Shown: piece by piece, positions 52,663 through 60,753 of the stretch
Position numbering within the stretch: position 1 is the first letter of the stretch
Layout: each line of letters opens with the position of its first letter
Assembly: GCF_900107815.1 (NCBI RefSeq)
Contig: NZ_FNRK01000013.1
Location: 20,010 to 84,009 of the forward strand
Direction of reading: 5' to 3'
DNA from: Eubacterium aggregans
Lineage (GTDB): Bacteria; Bacillota; Clostridia; Eubacteriales; Eubacteriaceae
DNA length: 64,000 nucleotides
The notes under the pieces: model-generated
Seen by the model: the letters and a program-made list of their open reading frames with translations, nothing else
Told to the model about the DNA's origin: nothing
Database searches by the model: none
Made by a program: the position numbers and the translations under genes

Positions 52663-52800
52663 ACATCAAGGAGATCACTCAGAGATGACACACACACCCA
52701 TCTTTGACTGATTGATGTTCTAAATCATAATATTACCCCCCCTCTCTCCATTATAGAACCTCGAGTGCATCCCCCCTTAAAGGCATTCGGGGTTCTTTTA
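52663..52800 (+). ncRNA. tandem small RNA 1
   Basis: The predicted transcript is about 138 nt. A 5' hairpin closes ACATCAA with TTGATGT and CAGAGATG with CATCTTTG around a loop ACACACACACC. The linear core ATCATAATATTACCCC is at 52724-52739. A terminator pairs AGAACCTCGAGTGC with GCATTCGGGGTTCT around a C-rich loop (ATCCCCCC..). Two C-rich motifs and an anti-start-codon core suggest base pairing to ribosome binding sites. A micro-frame (MTHTPIFD) lies in the hairpin but is not conserved among units. Confidence 0.8.
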
Positions 52801-52849
52801 TGCCCTAAAATGAACGAAAGAAAAAGTGGAAAAAGAAACCTTAAGCTTC

Positions 52850-52912
52850 ACTGAAAAAATTACATTACATATGGTTTTCAGTATTGACTTATTTTTCATG
52901 AGGTGCTATACT
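52850..52912 (+). promoter_or_regulatory. operator and promoter of small RNA 2
   Basis: ACTGAAAA (52850-52857) and TTTTCAGT (52875-52882) form an inverted repeat with a 17-base spacer. TTGACT (52884-52889) and TATACT (52907-52912) follow with a 17-base spacer. Confidence 0.85.
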
Positions 52913-52918
52913 GTAATC

Positions 52919-53057
52919 ACATCAAGGAAGTCAATATATGTGACACACACCCACATTTGAAATCTTGATGAACAACCAATCATAATATTACCCCCCTCTC
53001 CATTACGAACCCTCAAATGCCTCCCCCTAAAAAGCATTTGGGGGTTCGTGTTTTCTT
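52919..53057 (+). ncRNA. tandem small RNA 2
   Basis: About 139 nt. The 5' hairpin pairs CATCAAG with CTTGATG and ATGTG with CACAT around the loop ACACACC. The core ATCATAATATTACCCC is at 52979-52994. The terminator has a 16-bp stem (ACGAACCCTCAAATGC with GCATTTGGGGGTTCGT) and the loop CTCCCCCTAAAAA. The stem sequence differs from unit 1 at many positions while pairing is kept. Confidence 0.8.
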
Positions 53058-53089
53058 AAAGGTTTATGAAAATAACTGCCTTAAAAGAT

Positions 53090-53151
53090 ACTGAAAAAAT
53101 TACATTACAGTACATTTTCAGTTTGACAATATTTTCATAAGGGGGTATACT
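53090..53151 (+). promoter_or_regulatory. operator and promoter of small RNA 3
   Basis: ACTGAAAA (53090-53097) and TTTTCAGT (53115-53122) form the operator with a 17-base spacer. TTGACA (53123-53128) and TATACT (53146-53151) follow with a 17-base spacer. Confidence 0.85.
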
Positions 53152-53157
53152 ATAGCT

Positions 53158-53248
53158 ACATCAAAGAAGTAAATCATAATATTACCCCTCTTTAATAAGA
53201 AGCCTTTGTACCGTCCCCCCTAAAGGTACAAGGGCTTCTTGTTTTTTT
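53158..53248 (+). ncRNA. tandem small RNA 3 (minimal form)
   Basis: About 91 nt. This unit lacks the 5' hairpin and keeps only the ACATCAAAGAAG start, the core ATCATAATATTACCCC (53173-53188) and a 16-bp terminator (AAGAAGCCTTTGTACC with GGTACAAGGGCTTCTT) with the loop GTCCCCCCTAAA. It defines the minimal functional parts of the family. Confidence 0.8.
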
Positions 53249-53281
53249 ACCAAAGATTATAAATGTCTTAATTTCAATCAA

Positions 53282-53339
53282 GAAAATACAACTTTCATGT
53301 ATTTTCACTCTTGACTTTTTTTACATAAGGATGTATACT
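53282..53339 (+). promoter_or_regulatory. operator and promoter of small RNA 4
   Basis: GAAAATACA (53282-53290) and TGTATTTTC (53298-53306) form the operator; symmetry is longer here and the spacer is 7 bases. TTGACT (53311-53316) and TATACT (53334-53339) follow with a 17-base spacer. Confidence 0.85.
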
Positions 53340-53345
53340 TTATTT

Positions 53346-53510
53346 GCATCAAGAAATACTTTTCAGTTTGTTACACACCCAAACTGAAAATTTTCAAGTG
53401 ATGTTTATTCATCAGGAAGCGAGAACCTGATGGGCTATCATAATATTACCCCTCTCTCCAAGAATCCCGGCGTCTTCCCCCCAAAATATGATGCCGGGAT
53501 TCCTTTTTTT
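53346..53510 (+). ncRNA. tandem small RNA 4
   Basis: About 165 nt. The 5' hairpin has an 11-bp stem (TTTTCAGTTTG with CAAACTGAAAA) and the loop TTACACACC, so the ACACACC loop is shared with units 1 and 2. A second hairpin pairs CATCAGG with CCTGATG. The core ATCATAATATTACCCC is at 53437-53452. The terminator pairs GAATCCCGGCGTC with GATGCCGGGATTC around TTCCCCCC. It lies upstream of an amino acid transporter gene that has its own promoter. Confidence 0.8.
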
Positions 53511-53600
53511 GCTTAACTTTGGGAAAACACTCTTCCCTTTTAATGTAATGAAGTGTATAATAAGCTTAAAATTATATTAAGTGCAAGAGGAGTAGTGTAA

Positions 53601-54416
53601 ATGAAGAGAAAGAGTTTGTTGATGGTTCTAATCCTGGGCCTGTTGTCCTTGGCCTTCTTTGCAGGATGCAGTAATGGTGGATCCACCAATTCAGAAGGGG
53701 CAACCAATGATGATAAAACTTTTGTCATCGGTTTAGATGATTCCTTCCCCCCTATGGGCTTTAGGGACAAAGATAACAATATCGTTGGTTTCGATATTGA
53801 TTTAGCCACAGAAGTGGCCAAGCGAATGGGGATGGAAATCAAACTGCAGGTTGTCAATTGGGACACCAAGGAAATGGAACTTGAAAATGATAAGGTCGAT
53901 GCGCTCTGGAATGGGCTGACCATCACCGACGAACGAAAAGCCGCCATGGACTTTACCAATCCATACCTGGAAAACGATCAGGTCGTTGTTGTCCAGAAGG
54001 GTTCAGATATTGCCAATATCGCAGCCTTAGAAGGTAAAAAGGTTGGCGTTCAGAAGGGATCATCCGCCTACGATGCACTAATGGATAACCCCATTAATAC
54101 AAAGATTGACGGCGGTAAGCCTGTAGAATTTGATGAAAATGTATCGGCACTCCAGGATTTGGCATCTGGCCGTATCCAGGCAGTGGTGGTTGACTCCGTC
54201 GTTGCCCGTTACTATATTTCCTCTGAAAATGCAGATTTTACCATCTTAAGCGATACCTTGTCACCCGAGCTGTATGGTGTAGCGGTTAAGAAGGGCAACA
54301 CTGAGCTGAGGGATAAAATCCAGAAGGCCATGGATGAAATGAACGCGGACGGCAGTGCCGCTAAAATTTCAGAAAAATGGTTTGGTGAAAATATCATTTA
54401 CACCGGAACCAAGTAG
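53601..54416 (+). CDS. polar amino acid ABC transporter substrate-binding lipoprotein
   Basis: This 271-residue periplasmic-type binding protein has a lipoprotein signal (LSLAFFAGCSNGG, Cys at about 22) and the family-3 solute-binding motif GLDDSFPPMGFRDKDNNIVG followed by GFDIDLATEVAKRMGM. It captures an amino acid (the Gln/Cys/basic group) outside the membrane. AGAGGAG precedes the ATG. The exact ligand is unknown. It is the first gene of an importer operon. Confidence 0.92.
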   Translation: MKRKSLLMVLILGLLSLAFFAGCSNGGSTNSEGATNDDKTFVIGLDDSFPPMGFRDKDNNIVGFDIDLATEVAKRMGMEIKLQVVNWDTKEMELENDKVDALWNGLTITDERKAAMDFTNPYLENDQVVVVQKGSDIANIAALEGKKVGVQKGSSAYDALMDNPINTKIDGGKPVEFDENVSALQDLASGRIQAVVVDSVVARYYISSENADFTILSDTLSPELYGVAVKKGNTELRDKIQKAMDEMNADGSAAKISEKWFGENIIYTGTK

Positions 54417-54437
54417 TTTAGTCAAATATACGATTGG

Positions 54438-54463
54438 GGGCTTTGCGAAAGCAAAGCCCTTTT
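54438..54463 (+). terminator. intercistronic hairpin in the importer operon
   Basis: GGGCTTTGC, GAAA and GCAAAGCCC form a stem followed by TTTT between the binding-protein and permease genes. It probably allows partial termination, giving more binding protein than permease. Confidence 0.75.
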
Positions 54464-54529
54464 AGTGTTCTGGGAGGCAGCGCTCGACGAGGGCTTCCCC
54501 TTATTATCAAATAGGAGTAGGAGATTTTT

Positions 54530-55180
54530 ATGGATTATTTGATTTCAGTGATGGGTCCCATGTTGGAAGGGGCAGGGGTTACCTTGTCCATCTTTGCCAT
54601 CACTCTGGTGGCATCCATCCCCCTGGGTTTTTTCTTTACCCTGATGGCCAGGAGCCGTTTTTCACCCCTTCGGGCTTTTGCGGAGGTTTATATCTATATC
54701 CTTCGGGGAACCCCACTACTGCTGCAGCTATTATTTGTCTACTTTGGTCTGCCGCTCATTCCGGGAATTGGTCCACTTTTAACCTTTGACCGTTTTGTCG
54801 CCGCCTGTATCGCCTTTGGCCTGAACTACGCCGCCTATTTTGCTGAAATCTTCAGAGGAGGGCTCCTGGCCATCGATAAGGGTCAGTACGAAGCCTGCAA
54901 GGTCTTAGGCCTGACCAAAGGCCAGACCCTGCGTACCGTGGTCCTCCCCCAGATGATCCGGGTGTGTCTGCCTTCGGTGAGCAATGAGACCATTACCCTC
55001 CTTAAGGATACGGCGCTGGTTACCGTCATCGGGGTTTCAGAAATCCTCCACTACGCCAAAGCCGCTGTCAATCGGGATGGGAACACCTCCGCCTTCCTGG
55101 TGGCCGCCATCATTTATCTCGTCATTAACTTCGTCATTACCCTCGTGTTTAAAAAGCTTGAGAAAAAGTATTCGTTCTAG
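54530..55180 (+). CDS. amino acid ABC transporter permease
   Basis: This 216-residue HisMQ-family permease has five or six helices and the cytoplasmic EAA loop YEACKVLGLTKGQTLRTVVLPQ (about residues 121-142), plus a LNYAAYFAEIFRGGLL segment. It forms the membrane pore with the ATPase encoded next. AGGAGTAGGAG precedes the ATG. Confidence 0.95.
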   Translation: MDYLISVMGPMLEGAGVTLSIFAITLVASIPLGFFFTLMARSRFSPLRAFAEVYIYILRGTPLLLQLLFVYFGLPLIPGIGPLLTFDRFVAACIAFGLNYAAYFAEIFRGGLLAIDKGQYEACKVLGLTKGQTLRTVVLPQMIRVCLPSVSNETITLLKDTALVTVIGVSEILHYAKAAVNRDGNTSAFLVAAIIYLVINFVITLVFKKLEKKYSF

Positions 55181-55189
55181 GAGCATATT

Positions 55190-55945
55190 ATGGAAGAAAT
55201 CATAAAAGTAAGCAATTTAACCAAATGCTTTGGAGATAACCAGGTCCTGACGGATATTTCCTTCCAGGTGAATAAGGGGGATGTGGTGGCCGTTATTGGG
55301 TCCTCCGGCTCTGGCAAATCCACCCTGCTGCGCTGTCTCATCGACTTGGAGAAGGCTGACGGCGGGACCATCACCATGGAAGGCCTGGATTTGGTTCGGA
55401 ATGGCCAATACCCCTCTGCCCAGGAAATCCGGGGCATCATAGGTAAAATGGGGATGGTTTTCCAGCATTTTAATCTCTTCCCCCATCTAACGGTAAGGCA
55501 AAACCTCGAGCTGGCACCCCGAGTGGTGGCTAAGGAGAATGCCAGGGTTATGGATGAACGCTGCGAACAATATTTGGGAAAGGTGGGCCTGGAGGGGAAA
55601 ATTGACGCCATGCCCTCCACCCTATCCGGTGGTGAAAAGCAGCGGGTGGCCATTGCCCGGGCCCTCATGATGAATCCGGATATCCTGCTCTTTGACGAGC
55701 CCACCTCAGCCCTGGACCCGGAGCTGACCGGTGAGGTGTTGGGCGTCATGCAAGAATTGGCGGAAGAGCATATGACCATGATTGTGGTCACCCATGAAAT
55801 GGGCTTTGCCCGTCGGGTGGCCAATAAGGTGCTGTTCATGGATTCCGGGATTATTCTGGAGGAAGGGCCGCCAGAGGAAATCTTCGAGCATCCCAGAAAT
55901 GAACGGACCAAGGAATTCCTCCAGAGCATCACCCGGAAGGAATAG
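55190..55945 (+). CDS. amino acid ABC transporter ATP-binding protein
   Basis: This 251-residue ATPase has Walker [17 protein letters not shown]-loop [11 protein letters not shown], signature [17 protein letters not shown] and Walker [16 protein letters not shown], with the family H-loop VTHEMGF. It drives the polar amino acid importer with the two preceding genes. AGGAGC lies upstream. A GACACC/GGTGTC terminator follows. Confidence 0.96.
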   Translation: MEEIIKVSNLTKCFGDNQVLTDISFQVNKGDVVAVIGSSGSGKSTLLRCLIDLEKADGGTITMEGLDLVRNGQYPSAQEIRGIIGKMGMVFQHFNLFPHLTVRQNLELAPRVVAKENARVMDERCEQYLGKVGLEGKIDAMPSTLSGGEKQRVAIARALMMNPDILLFDEPTSALDPELTGEVLGVMQELAEEHMTMIVVTHEMGFARRVANKVLFMDSGIILEEGPPEEIFEHPRNERTKEFLQSITRKE

Positions 55946-55960
55946 ACCAATGAAAGAGGA

Positions 55961-55983
55961 GACACCTTCGGGTGTCTTTTTTG
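55961..55983 (+). terminator. intrinsic terminator
   Basis: GACACC-TTCG-GGTGTC followed by a run of T ends the importer operon. Confidence 0.9.
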
Positions 55984-56175
55984 CGCGTAAGCTAACAGAA
56001 GTATGAAAATCGAGGGAGCAAGGGCCGTTAAAAGCTTGCTTTTAAAAGGAACTTGATGCATCGATTTTCACACGGCGCAGCCGTGAACGAGTGAAGCGAA
56101 GCGGAAGGAGTTATACTTGCGCGTAAGCTAACAGAAGTATGAAAATCGAGGGAGCAAAGCGGAACGAGTTGTACT
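55981..56175. repeat. 41-bp direct repeat with internal inverted repeats
   Basis: A 41-base sequence at 55981-56021 is repeated exactly at 56117-56157. Between them lie TGAAAATCGA (56003-56012) with its complement at 56061-56070 and a CACGGC/GCCGTG stem. A second shared element (GCGGAAGGAGTTATACT type) ends each half. The interval 55984-56296 has no gene. The sequence resembles, in reverse orientation, parts of the repeats around 9.2 kb. Confidence 0.75.
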
Positions 56176-56264
56176 GGCACTTTATGCGTCATAGTAGCAG
56201 AAAAATGCGTCGTTTTGATAAAGCTTGATATAATAAATAATTTGTGGAGAAAGAGCGACCGTGG

Positions 56265-56270
56265 TATAAT
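56265..56270 (+). promoter_or_regulatory. -10 element of the GGDEF/EAL gene
   Basis: GTGGTATAAT lies about 30 bases upstream of the gene's ATG. No clear -35 box is seen at the normal distance. Confidence 0.45.
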
Positions 56271-56296
56271 GAAAAAAATCTCTTGGAGGGTAGCGG

Positions 56297-58210
56297 ATGA
56301 TGGATTACCGTATTGAATATGAAATATCGGCGATTTTAATTCTCGTCATCCTGATGGTTTATTTCCTCGTCAAGCCCCGGCGTTTTTCGAAACAGCTTAA
56401 TCTTTTCATTTTCTATTGTGCCGCAGTCTTCTTTATTAATATTACAGATATGGCTACCGTGATTTTGGGCTGGCACCATACTGTCGTTCCCCTGTGGCTG
56501 CTCTATGGGACCAATGCCCTTTATCTCAGCCTAGGCTTTATGCTGCCCTGCCTTCTGGCCCATTACGTTTTTGTCGCCGTTGGAAAGAGGCGGAATCTGC
56601 CATGGCTGATGTATGTGCCCGCCTTAGTGGGTATCTTTAGTATTCTGATCATCAATCCCTTTACTGGCTTGTTTATGTCCTTTTCTGCAGATGGCAGCTA
56701 TGTTCGGGGGCCCTTCAATGCTCTGGAACTAATTGTTGGGATCATTTATTTAGTCATCAGTTTGGGGTATGTCCTGAGAAGTCGTCAGAGCATTGCGAGG
56801 GAAACCTATTACACTATTTTAGCGGCGATTCTGATCAATGTCGTTCTGGGAGGGATTCAGGCGTTGATGCCTGCCTATTTGCTGACAGGTCTCGGTGGCG
56901 CACTCACCGTAGCGGTTATTTATCTTTCTGTTCAAAGCTACAATGATCAGGTTGATTCTTTGACCGGCCTACCCAGCGTGGAGGCATTTTACCTGGATGT
57001 CCGTCGGTTGTTATATAGGAAAGATAATGAGCCTTTGTGTATTATTGTTATGGATATTCAACGGTTCAGTACGATTAATATGCTTTTGGGGTGGAAGAAG
57101 GGGAACGATTTCCTGATTCGCATCGGGCAGTCGATTCAGCAAAAAATTGATTTGGAGTGGGGCAGTTATGCCCGCATGGAGTCTGATCATTTTGTAATCT
57201 GTTTGCCGCTCCGTCTCCTTGAAGAAAATAAACAACAGATTATGGATAATCCCGACTTGGGGGAGAGCAGGGCTTTTCCCATCGTCCTGACCTATGGTGT
57301 TTACGTCATCGATGATCCCAATCTGCCGGTGGCATTGATGTGCGATCGGGCGCTTTTAGCCCTTAACACGGTGAAGCAAAATTACATCGGGCGAATGGGC
57401 TGGTATACCGCGGAAATGGGAGAGCGCCAATTGGCAGAACAGAAAATTCTGGCAGATATGGAGTCGGCTTTGGCCAAGGAAGAATTTATTATCCAGCTCC
57501 AGCCTGTATTCGATATTGAAAAGAATTGCCTGGCCAGTGCCGAGGCATTGGTGAGGTGGCATCATCCTGTGGAGGGCCTAATCCCGCCGAATGACTTTAT
57601 CCCCCTTTTTGAAAAAAATGGGTTTATTCGATTGCTGGACCACTACACCTTTAATGCTTGTTGTGCCATTTTAGCGGACTGGCGAAACCGGGGATTGCCG
57701 ATGGTGCCGATTTCTGTCAATCTTTCCCAGGTGAATTTTTACAATGTGAATCTGGGAACGGAGATGAAGGAGACCCTTAGTCAGCACGGTATTTCCCAGG
57801 AATTGATTCATATTGAAGTGACGGAAAGTACTTATATGGAAGAGCCGGAAAAGATGATGGCGACCATTAAAGAACTTCAAGCCGATGGCTTTGTCATTCT
57901 TCTGGATGATTTTGGCAGCGGGTACTCCTCATTAAATGCTTTAAAAGATATTCCCGTGGATATTCTTAAAATTGATTTGGAATTTCTCCGGGGATTTGAA
58001 GAAAATGATAAAGCTGAAAAAATCTTGTCAGCGGTAATCCATATGGCCCAGGCCCTGGGGCTGCCCATGGTGGTGGAGGGGATTGACTCCGAGGGACAGC
58101 TTGCCTTTTTAAAATCCCAGGGGTGTGAGTTTGGCCAGGGGTATTACTATGCCAAGCCCCTCTCGGTAAGTGATTTCGAAGGAATGCTCCAGTCGAACCT
58201 TTGTTCATAA
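56297..58210 (+). CDS. membrane GGDEF/EAL protein, probable c-di-GMP phosphodiesterase
   Basis: The 637-residue protein has about seven N-terminal membrane helices (7TM sensor type, residues about 1-220), a degenerate GGDEF domain (the GGDEF motif is replaced by MESDHF) and an EAL domain with intact motifs: SAEALVRWHHP, EVTESTYMEE, LDDFGSGYSSLNALK, ILKIDLEFL, VEGIDSEGQ. It probably hydrolyses cyclic-di-GMP and uses the GGDEF domain for sensing or regulation. GGAGGG precedes the ATG. Confidence 0.9.
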   Translation: MMDYRIEYEISAILILVILMVYFLVKPRRFSKQLNLFIFYCAAVFFINITDMATVILGWHHTVVPLWLLYGTNALYLSLGFMLPCLLAHYVFVAVGKRRNLPWLMYVPALVGIFSILIINPFTGLFMSFSADGSYVRGPFNALELIVGIIYLVISLGYVLRSRQSIARETYYTILAAILINVVLGGIQALMPAYLLTGLGGALTVAVIYLSVQSYNDQVDSLTGLPSVEAFYLDVRRLLYRKDNEPLCIIVMDIQRFSTINMLLGWKKGNDFLIRIGQSIQQKIDLEWGSYARMESDHFVICLPLRLLEENKQQIMDNPDLGESRAFPIVLTYGVYVIDDPNLPVALMCDRALLALNTVKQNYIGRMGWYTAEMGERQLAEQKILADMESALAKEEFIIQLQPVFDIEKNCLASAEALVRWHHPVEGLIPPNDFIPLFEKNGFIRLLDHYTFNACCAILADWRNRGLPMVPISVNLSQVNFYNVNLGTEMKETLSQHGISQELIHIEVTESTYMEEPEKMMATIKELQADGFVILLDDFGSGYSSLNALKDIPVDILKIDLEFLRGFEENDKAEKILSAVIHMAQALGLPMVVEGIDSEGQLAFLKSQGCEFGQGYYYAKPLSVSDFEGMLQSNLCS

Positions 58211-58216
58211 AGGGGC

Positions 58217-58253
58217 AAAAAAAGAGCGGCACCATGGGTGCGCGCTCTTTTTT
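58217..58253. terminator. bidirectional terminator
   Basis: AAAAAAAGAGCGGCACC pairs with GGTGCGCGCTCTTTTTT between two convergent genes. Confidence 0.9.
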
Positions 58254-58263
58254 AGATTAAAGG

Positions 58264-58914
58264 TTAGGGAATGAGTCGGATTTTTTCGAGCTCATGACCA
58301 TAGGTTTTCAGGAAACGGCGGGCGTCTTTAATGTCCTTACGGGCTTCTTCATCTGAAACACGTAAACAACGGGTCGTATAGAGGATGGCAAAGGTGGTAA
58401 TACCGTCTACTGTCATATCCAGCTCACCGCTGCAATACGCATTCAAACAGGCTTGATGGGCCCCCCGATCCGATATGATAGAGGCGGTACAGATGGTATG
58501 TCCCAGATGAGAGAGTTCTTGTTTAAAGATGTAGTCCATCTGCCCCCGAACCACTTGGTAATACTCGTCATTTTTTAAGATTTCGTGATAGAACTGGGTG
58601 ATTTGAGGATCAACAAAGATATTGTGGTAATAAATATACAGAACGAAGATCTGCTTGCGGATAAACTCGGAATGCTTCATCCGCGGTGCCACGGTATCGA
58701 TAGTTTGCTCGATGGCTCCATGATAATCAGAAAACAAGGTGTCCACAAAATCAGCCTTGGTTGAAAAATGATAGGTCATTGATCCCAAGGTTGAGCCTGC
58801 CTTATCAGCGATGGCTTGAATGGTGGTTTTATCAAACCCATTTTCATAATATAATTCTTTTGCACAGTTTAGTATCCGGGCACGGGTCATCTTGCCCTTT
58901 CGAGTCGGACTCAT
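58264..58914 (-). CDS. TetR/AcrR-family transcriptional regulator
   Basis: The 216-residue protein has the helix-turn-helix TIQAIADKAGSTLGSMTYHF near its N-terminus (residues about 30-49) and a long ligand-binding domain. AAGGGAG precedes the ATG. Its targets are not evident; the next gene upstream on the same strand encodes a surface protein. Confidence 0.88.
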   Translation of the reverse strand: MSPTRKGKMTRARILNCAKELYYENGFDKTTIQAIADKAGSTLGSMTYHFSTKADFVDTLFSDYHGAIEQTIDTVAPRMKHSEFIRKQIFVLYIYYHNIFVDPQITQFYHEILKNDEYYQVVRGQMDYIFKQELSHLGHTICTASIISDRGAHQACLNAYCSGELDMTVDGITTFAILYTTRCLRVSDEEARKDIKDARRFLKTYGHELEKIRLIP

Positions 58915-59072
58915 GGCACTTCACTCCCTTCTTTGCATAGCGATATCATTTTTGTATATTTTATCATCATCAGGTATAAGCGACAAGTTAAAATGAAAAA
59001 ATTGGATAAAATTAAGGGAATTTTGGGAATTCCTTCAGTTAGGGGACCGTTTTACCTTTTAATAAAATAAAA

Positions 59073-59115
59073 AAAGCTGGAGAATTTTTAGTCCTTGTAA
59101 AAATTCTTCAGCTTT
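59073..59115 (-). terminator. terminator of the surface protein gene
   Basis: AAAGCTGGAGAATTTTTA pairs with TAAAAATTCTTCAGCTTT. The T-run follows on the minus strand, after the surface protein gene. Confidence 0.85.
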
Positions 59116-59121
59116 ATCGTA

Positions 59122-60753
59122 TTAGTAATTGCGATGCAGGCGAACCCCTAGAAGTAAAAGTGACAGGGATAAAAGCAGTGCGGCCAATTCCAGGGCAGGG
59201 GACGTTTGGGTCAGTCCGGTGGGGACATTATTGGAAGACGCTGTCGATATCGTTGGAGAAGGTGATGGGGTGGGATCTTCGACAACAACTGAAAAGTTTT
59301 CCTCCGTTCCATCGACTTTGTGGCCATGTTTATCGTAACCAACAACGGAAACCGATAGGTTTTGGCCTGCCATGGAATCCGGAATAGTCAGAACATGGCT
59401 GAATTCCAGTTCAGAAGGATTAGACCAATCACTGTTGTCTACCCGTTTGAGGGTCTCTACGGATTTTTCCTCAGTCCAGCTTTGGGAGCCGTTATCCAGG
59501 GTGTAGGCCAAGGTAGAGATTTTATTGTTCAGGGTATAGCTGTTATCCCCATTATTCTTTACATCCGCAGAATCCAGTTGAATGGGGGCCGTTACCCCCT
59601 GGATGGCGAGGTCTGTACCGGGGGCCACGGTGACACCATCAGTTAGATCCGTATCCGTGGCCAAAATGGCAGGGCTTTCGGTATTGATGGTATTATCCAG
59701 AGTGCCATCGGTCACGGTATCTGCCCGGGTGAGGGCTAAGGTGTCTCCAGAAGCGAAGGGGACAATGGTACCGGTCAGGTCGATGCCGGCCTCAGGAACG
59801 GTAAGGCTCGGCTCTCCGATATCATAATAATAGGCGGCAAAACGATCGGGGTCAGAAATGGCCCCGACGCTTTGGAGGTAACCCAGTTCCACAGAGTAGG
59901 AGGAGCTGCTGCCCTTCATGTTATACACCACCATATGGACCTTACCCTGGGTATATTCTGTGATATCGGCAGCCCGCCACATGGGCAGGATTTCAGCAAA
60001 GACATCTCCCTGGCTGAAATAGCCGGGGAAGGGATCGTTATAAACGGTATAGCCCTTTTGATCAGCCCAGGTCTGGACTTTGGCAAAATGGTCGTTGGGA
60101 CTGAATCGGGCCAACACTTTGTTGGGGTTGGTGCCGATGGTGATGTCTGAGTTTGCGGTGGCCAGTGATGTGCCATCCTTATCCGTCAGCGTTACCTCAA
60201 TGGTATACGTGCCATCGTCTAGAGCTGTATAGGGATTGCCGCTACCATCCACATAATTCATATGATCATCAATGGCGGCATGGGTTGCTCCGACGATCAC
60301 GCCCCGGAATTGGGTATCGCTGTAATAGCACTTCGTGGTGCCATTCTTCAAGGAAGCAGTAGAGTCCGTAGGATCATAGAGAATTTCAGCCATCCCAGCG
60401 GATTTGAGATTATCCCGGTTAGGGTCACTTTTATCGTAGTAACTGACCAATGGGTTGGATACATCGACGTTATCATTATTCTTCTGATTCTGGGAAACGG
60501 TTTGCACAGTGTTACCGCTCCCATCCGTCAGGGTGATGGTCAGGACAGCGTCCTCTGGAATGACGGTACCGTTGGCAGCGTCCAGGGTCCCCTGGACGCT
60601 AAAGGACCGGCCAGAGGCAATGGTGCTGTTGGCGGCAGTGGGGACGGTAAGGGTCAGGGTAATATCCCCATCAGCAGCACGGCTGTTTTCTGGAAAAAGG
60701 GTAAAAAGACATAAAAATAGAATGAGGCAAAATGGAAACACACGTTTTTTCAT
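59122..60753 (-). CDS. secreted cell-surface protein with C-terminal membrane anchor
   Basis: The 543-residue protein has a signal peptide (VFPFCLILFLCLFTLF, cut near SRAADG), a beta-rich extracellular body with several Thr/Asp/Gly-rich segments like Ig or cadherin-type repeats, a Pro/Ser/Thr linker (PTPSPSPTISTASSN) and a C-terminal hydrophobic helix (LELAALLLSLSLLLLGVRL) with RLHRNY. No LPXTG motif is visible. It is probably anchored by its C-terminal helix. Function is unknown; AAGGGAG precedes the ATG. Confidence 0.8.
   Translation of the reverse strand: MKKRVFPFCLILFLCLFTLFPENSRAADGDITLTLTVPTAANSTIASGRSFSVQGTLDAANGTVIPEDAVLTITLTDGSGNTVQTVSQNQKNNDNVDVSNPLVSYYDKSDPNRDNLKSAGMAEILYDPTDSTASLKNGTTKCYYSDTQFRGVIVGATHAAIDDHMNYVDGSGNPYTALDDGTYTIEVTLTDKDGTSLATANSDITIGTNPNKVLARFSPNDHFAKVQTWADQKGYTVYNDPFPGYFSQGDVFAEILPMWRAADITEYTQGKVHMVVYNMKGSSSSYSVELGYLQSVGAISDPDRFAAYYYDIGEPSLTVPEAGIDLTGTIVPFASGDTLALTRADTVTDGTLDNTINTESPAILATDTDLTDGVTVAPGTDLAIQGVTAPIQLDSADVKNNGDNSYTLNNKISTLAYTLDNGSQSWTEEKSVETLKRVDNSDWSNPSELEFSHVLTIPDSMAGQNLSVSVVGYDKHGHKVDGTEENFSVVVEDPTPSPSPTISTASSNNVPTGLTQTSPALELAALLLSLSLLLLGVRLHRNY

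Noticed and set aside
52685..52711. Micro-frame MTHTPIFD in small RNA 1 as the real product
   Set aside because: Unit 2 offers only a GTG-started VTHTHI, unit 4 a different frame and unit 3 none, whereas the RNA core is perfectly conserved. Protein coding is unlikely.
52585..53520. CRISPR array or satellite repeats
   Set aside because: The units are 160-260 bases long with promoters and terminators and the conserved blocks are not evenly spaced short repeats, so they are RNA genes, not a CRISPR array.
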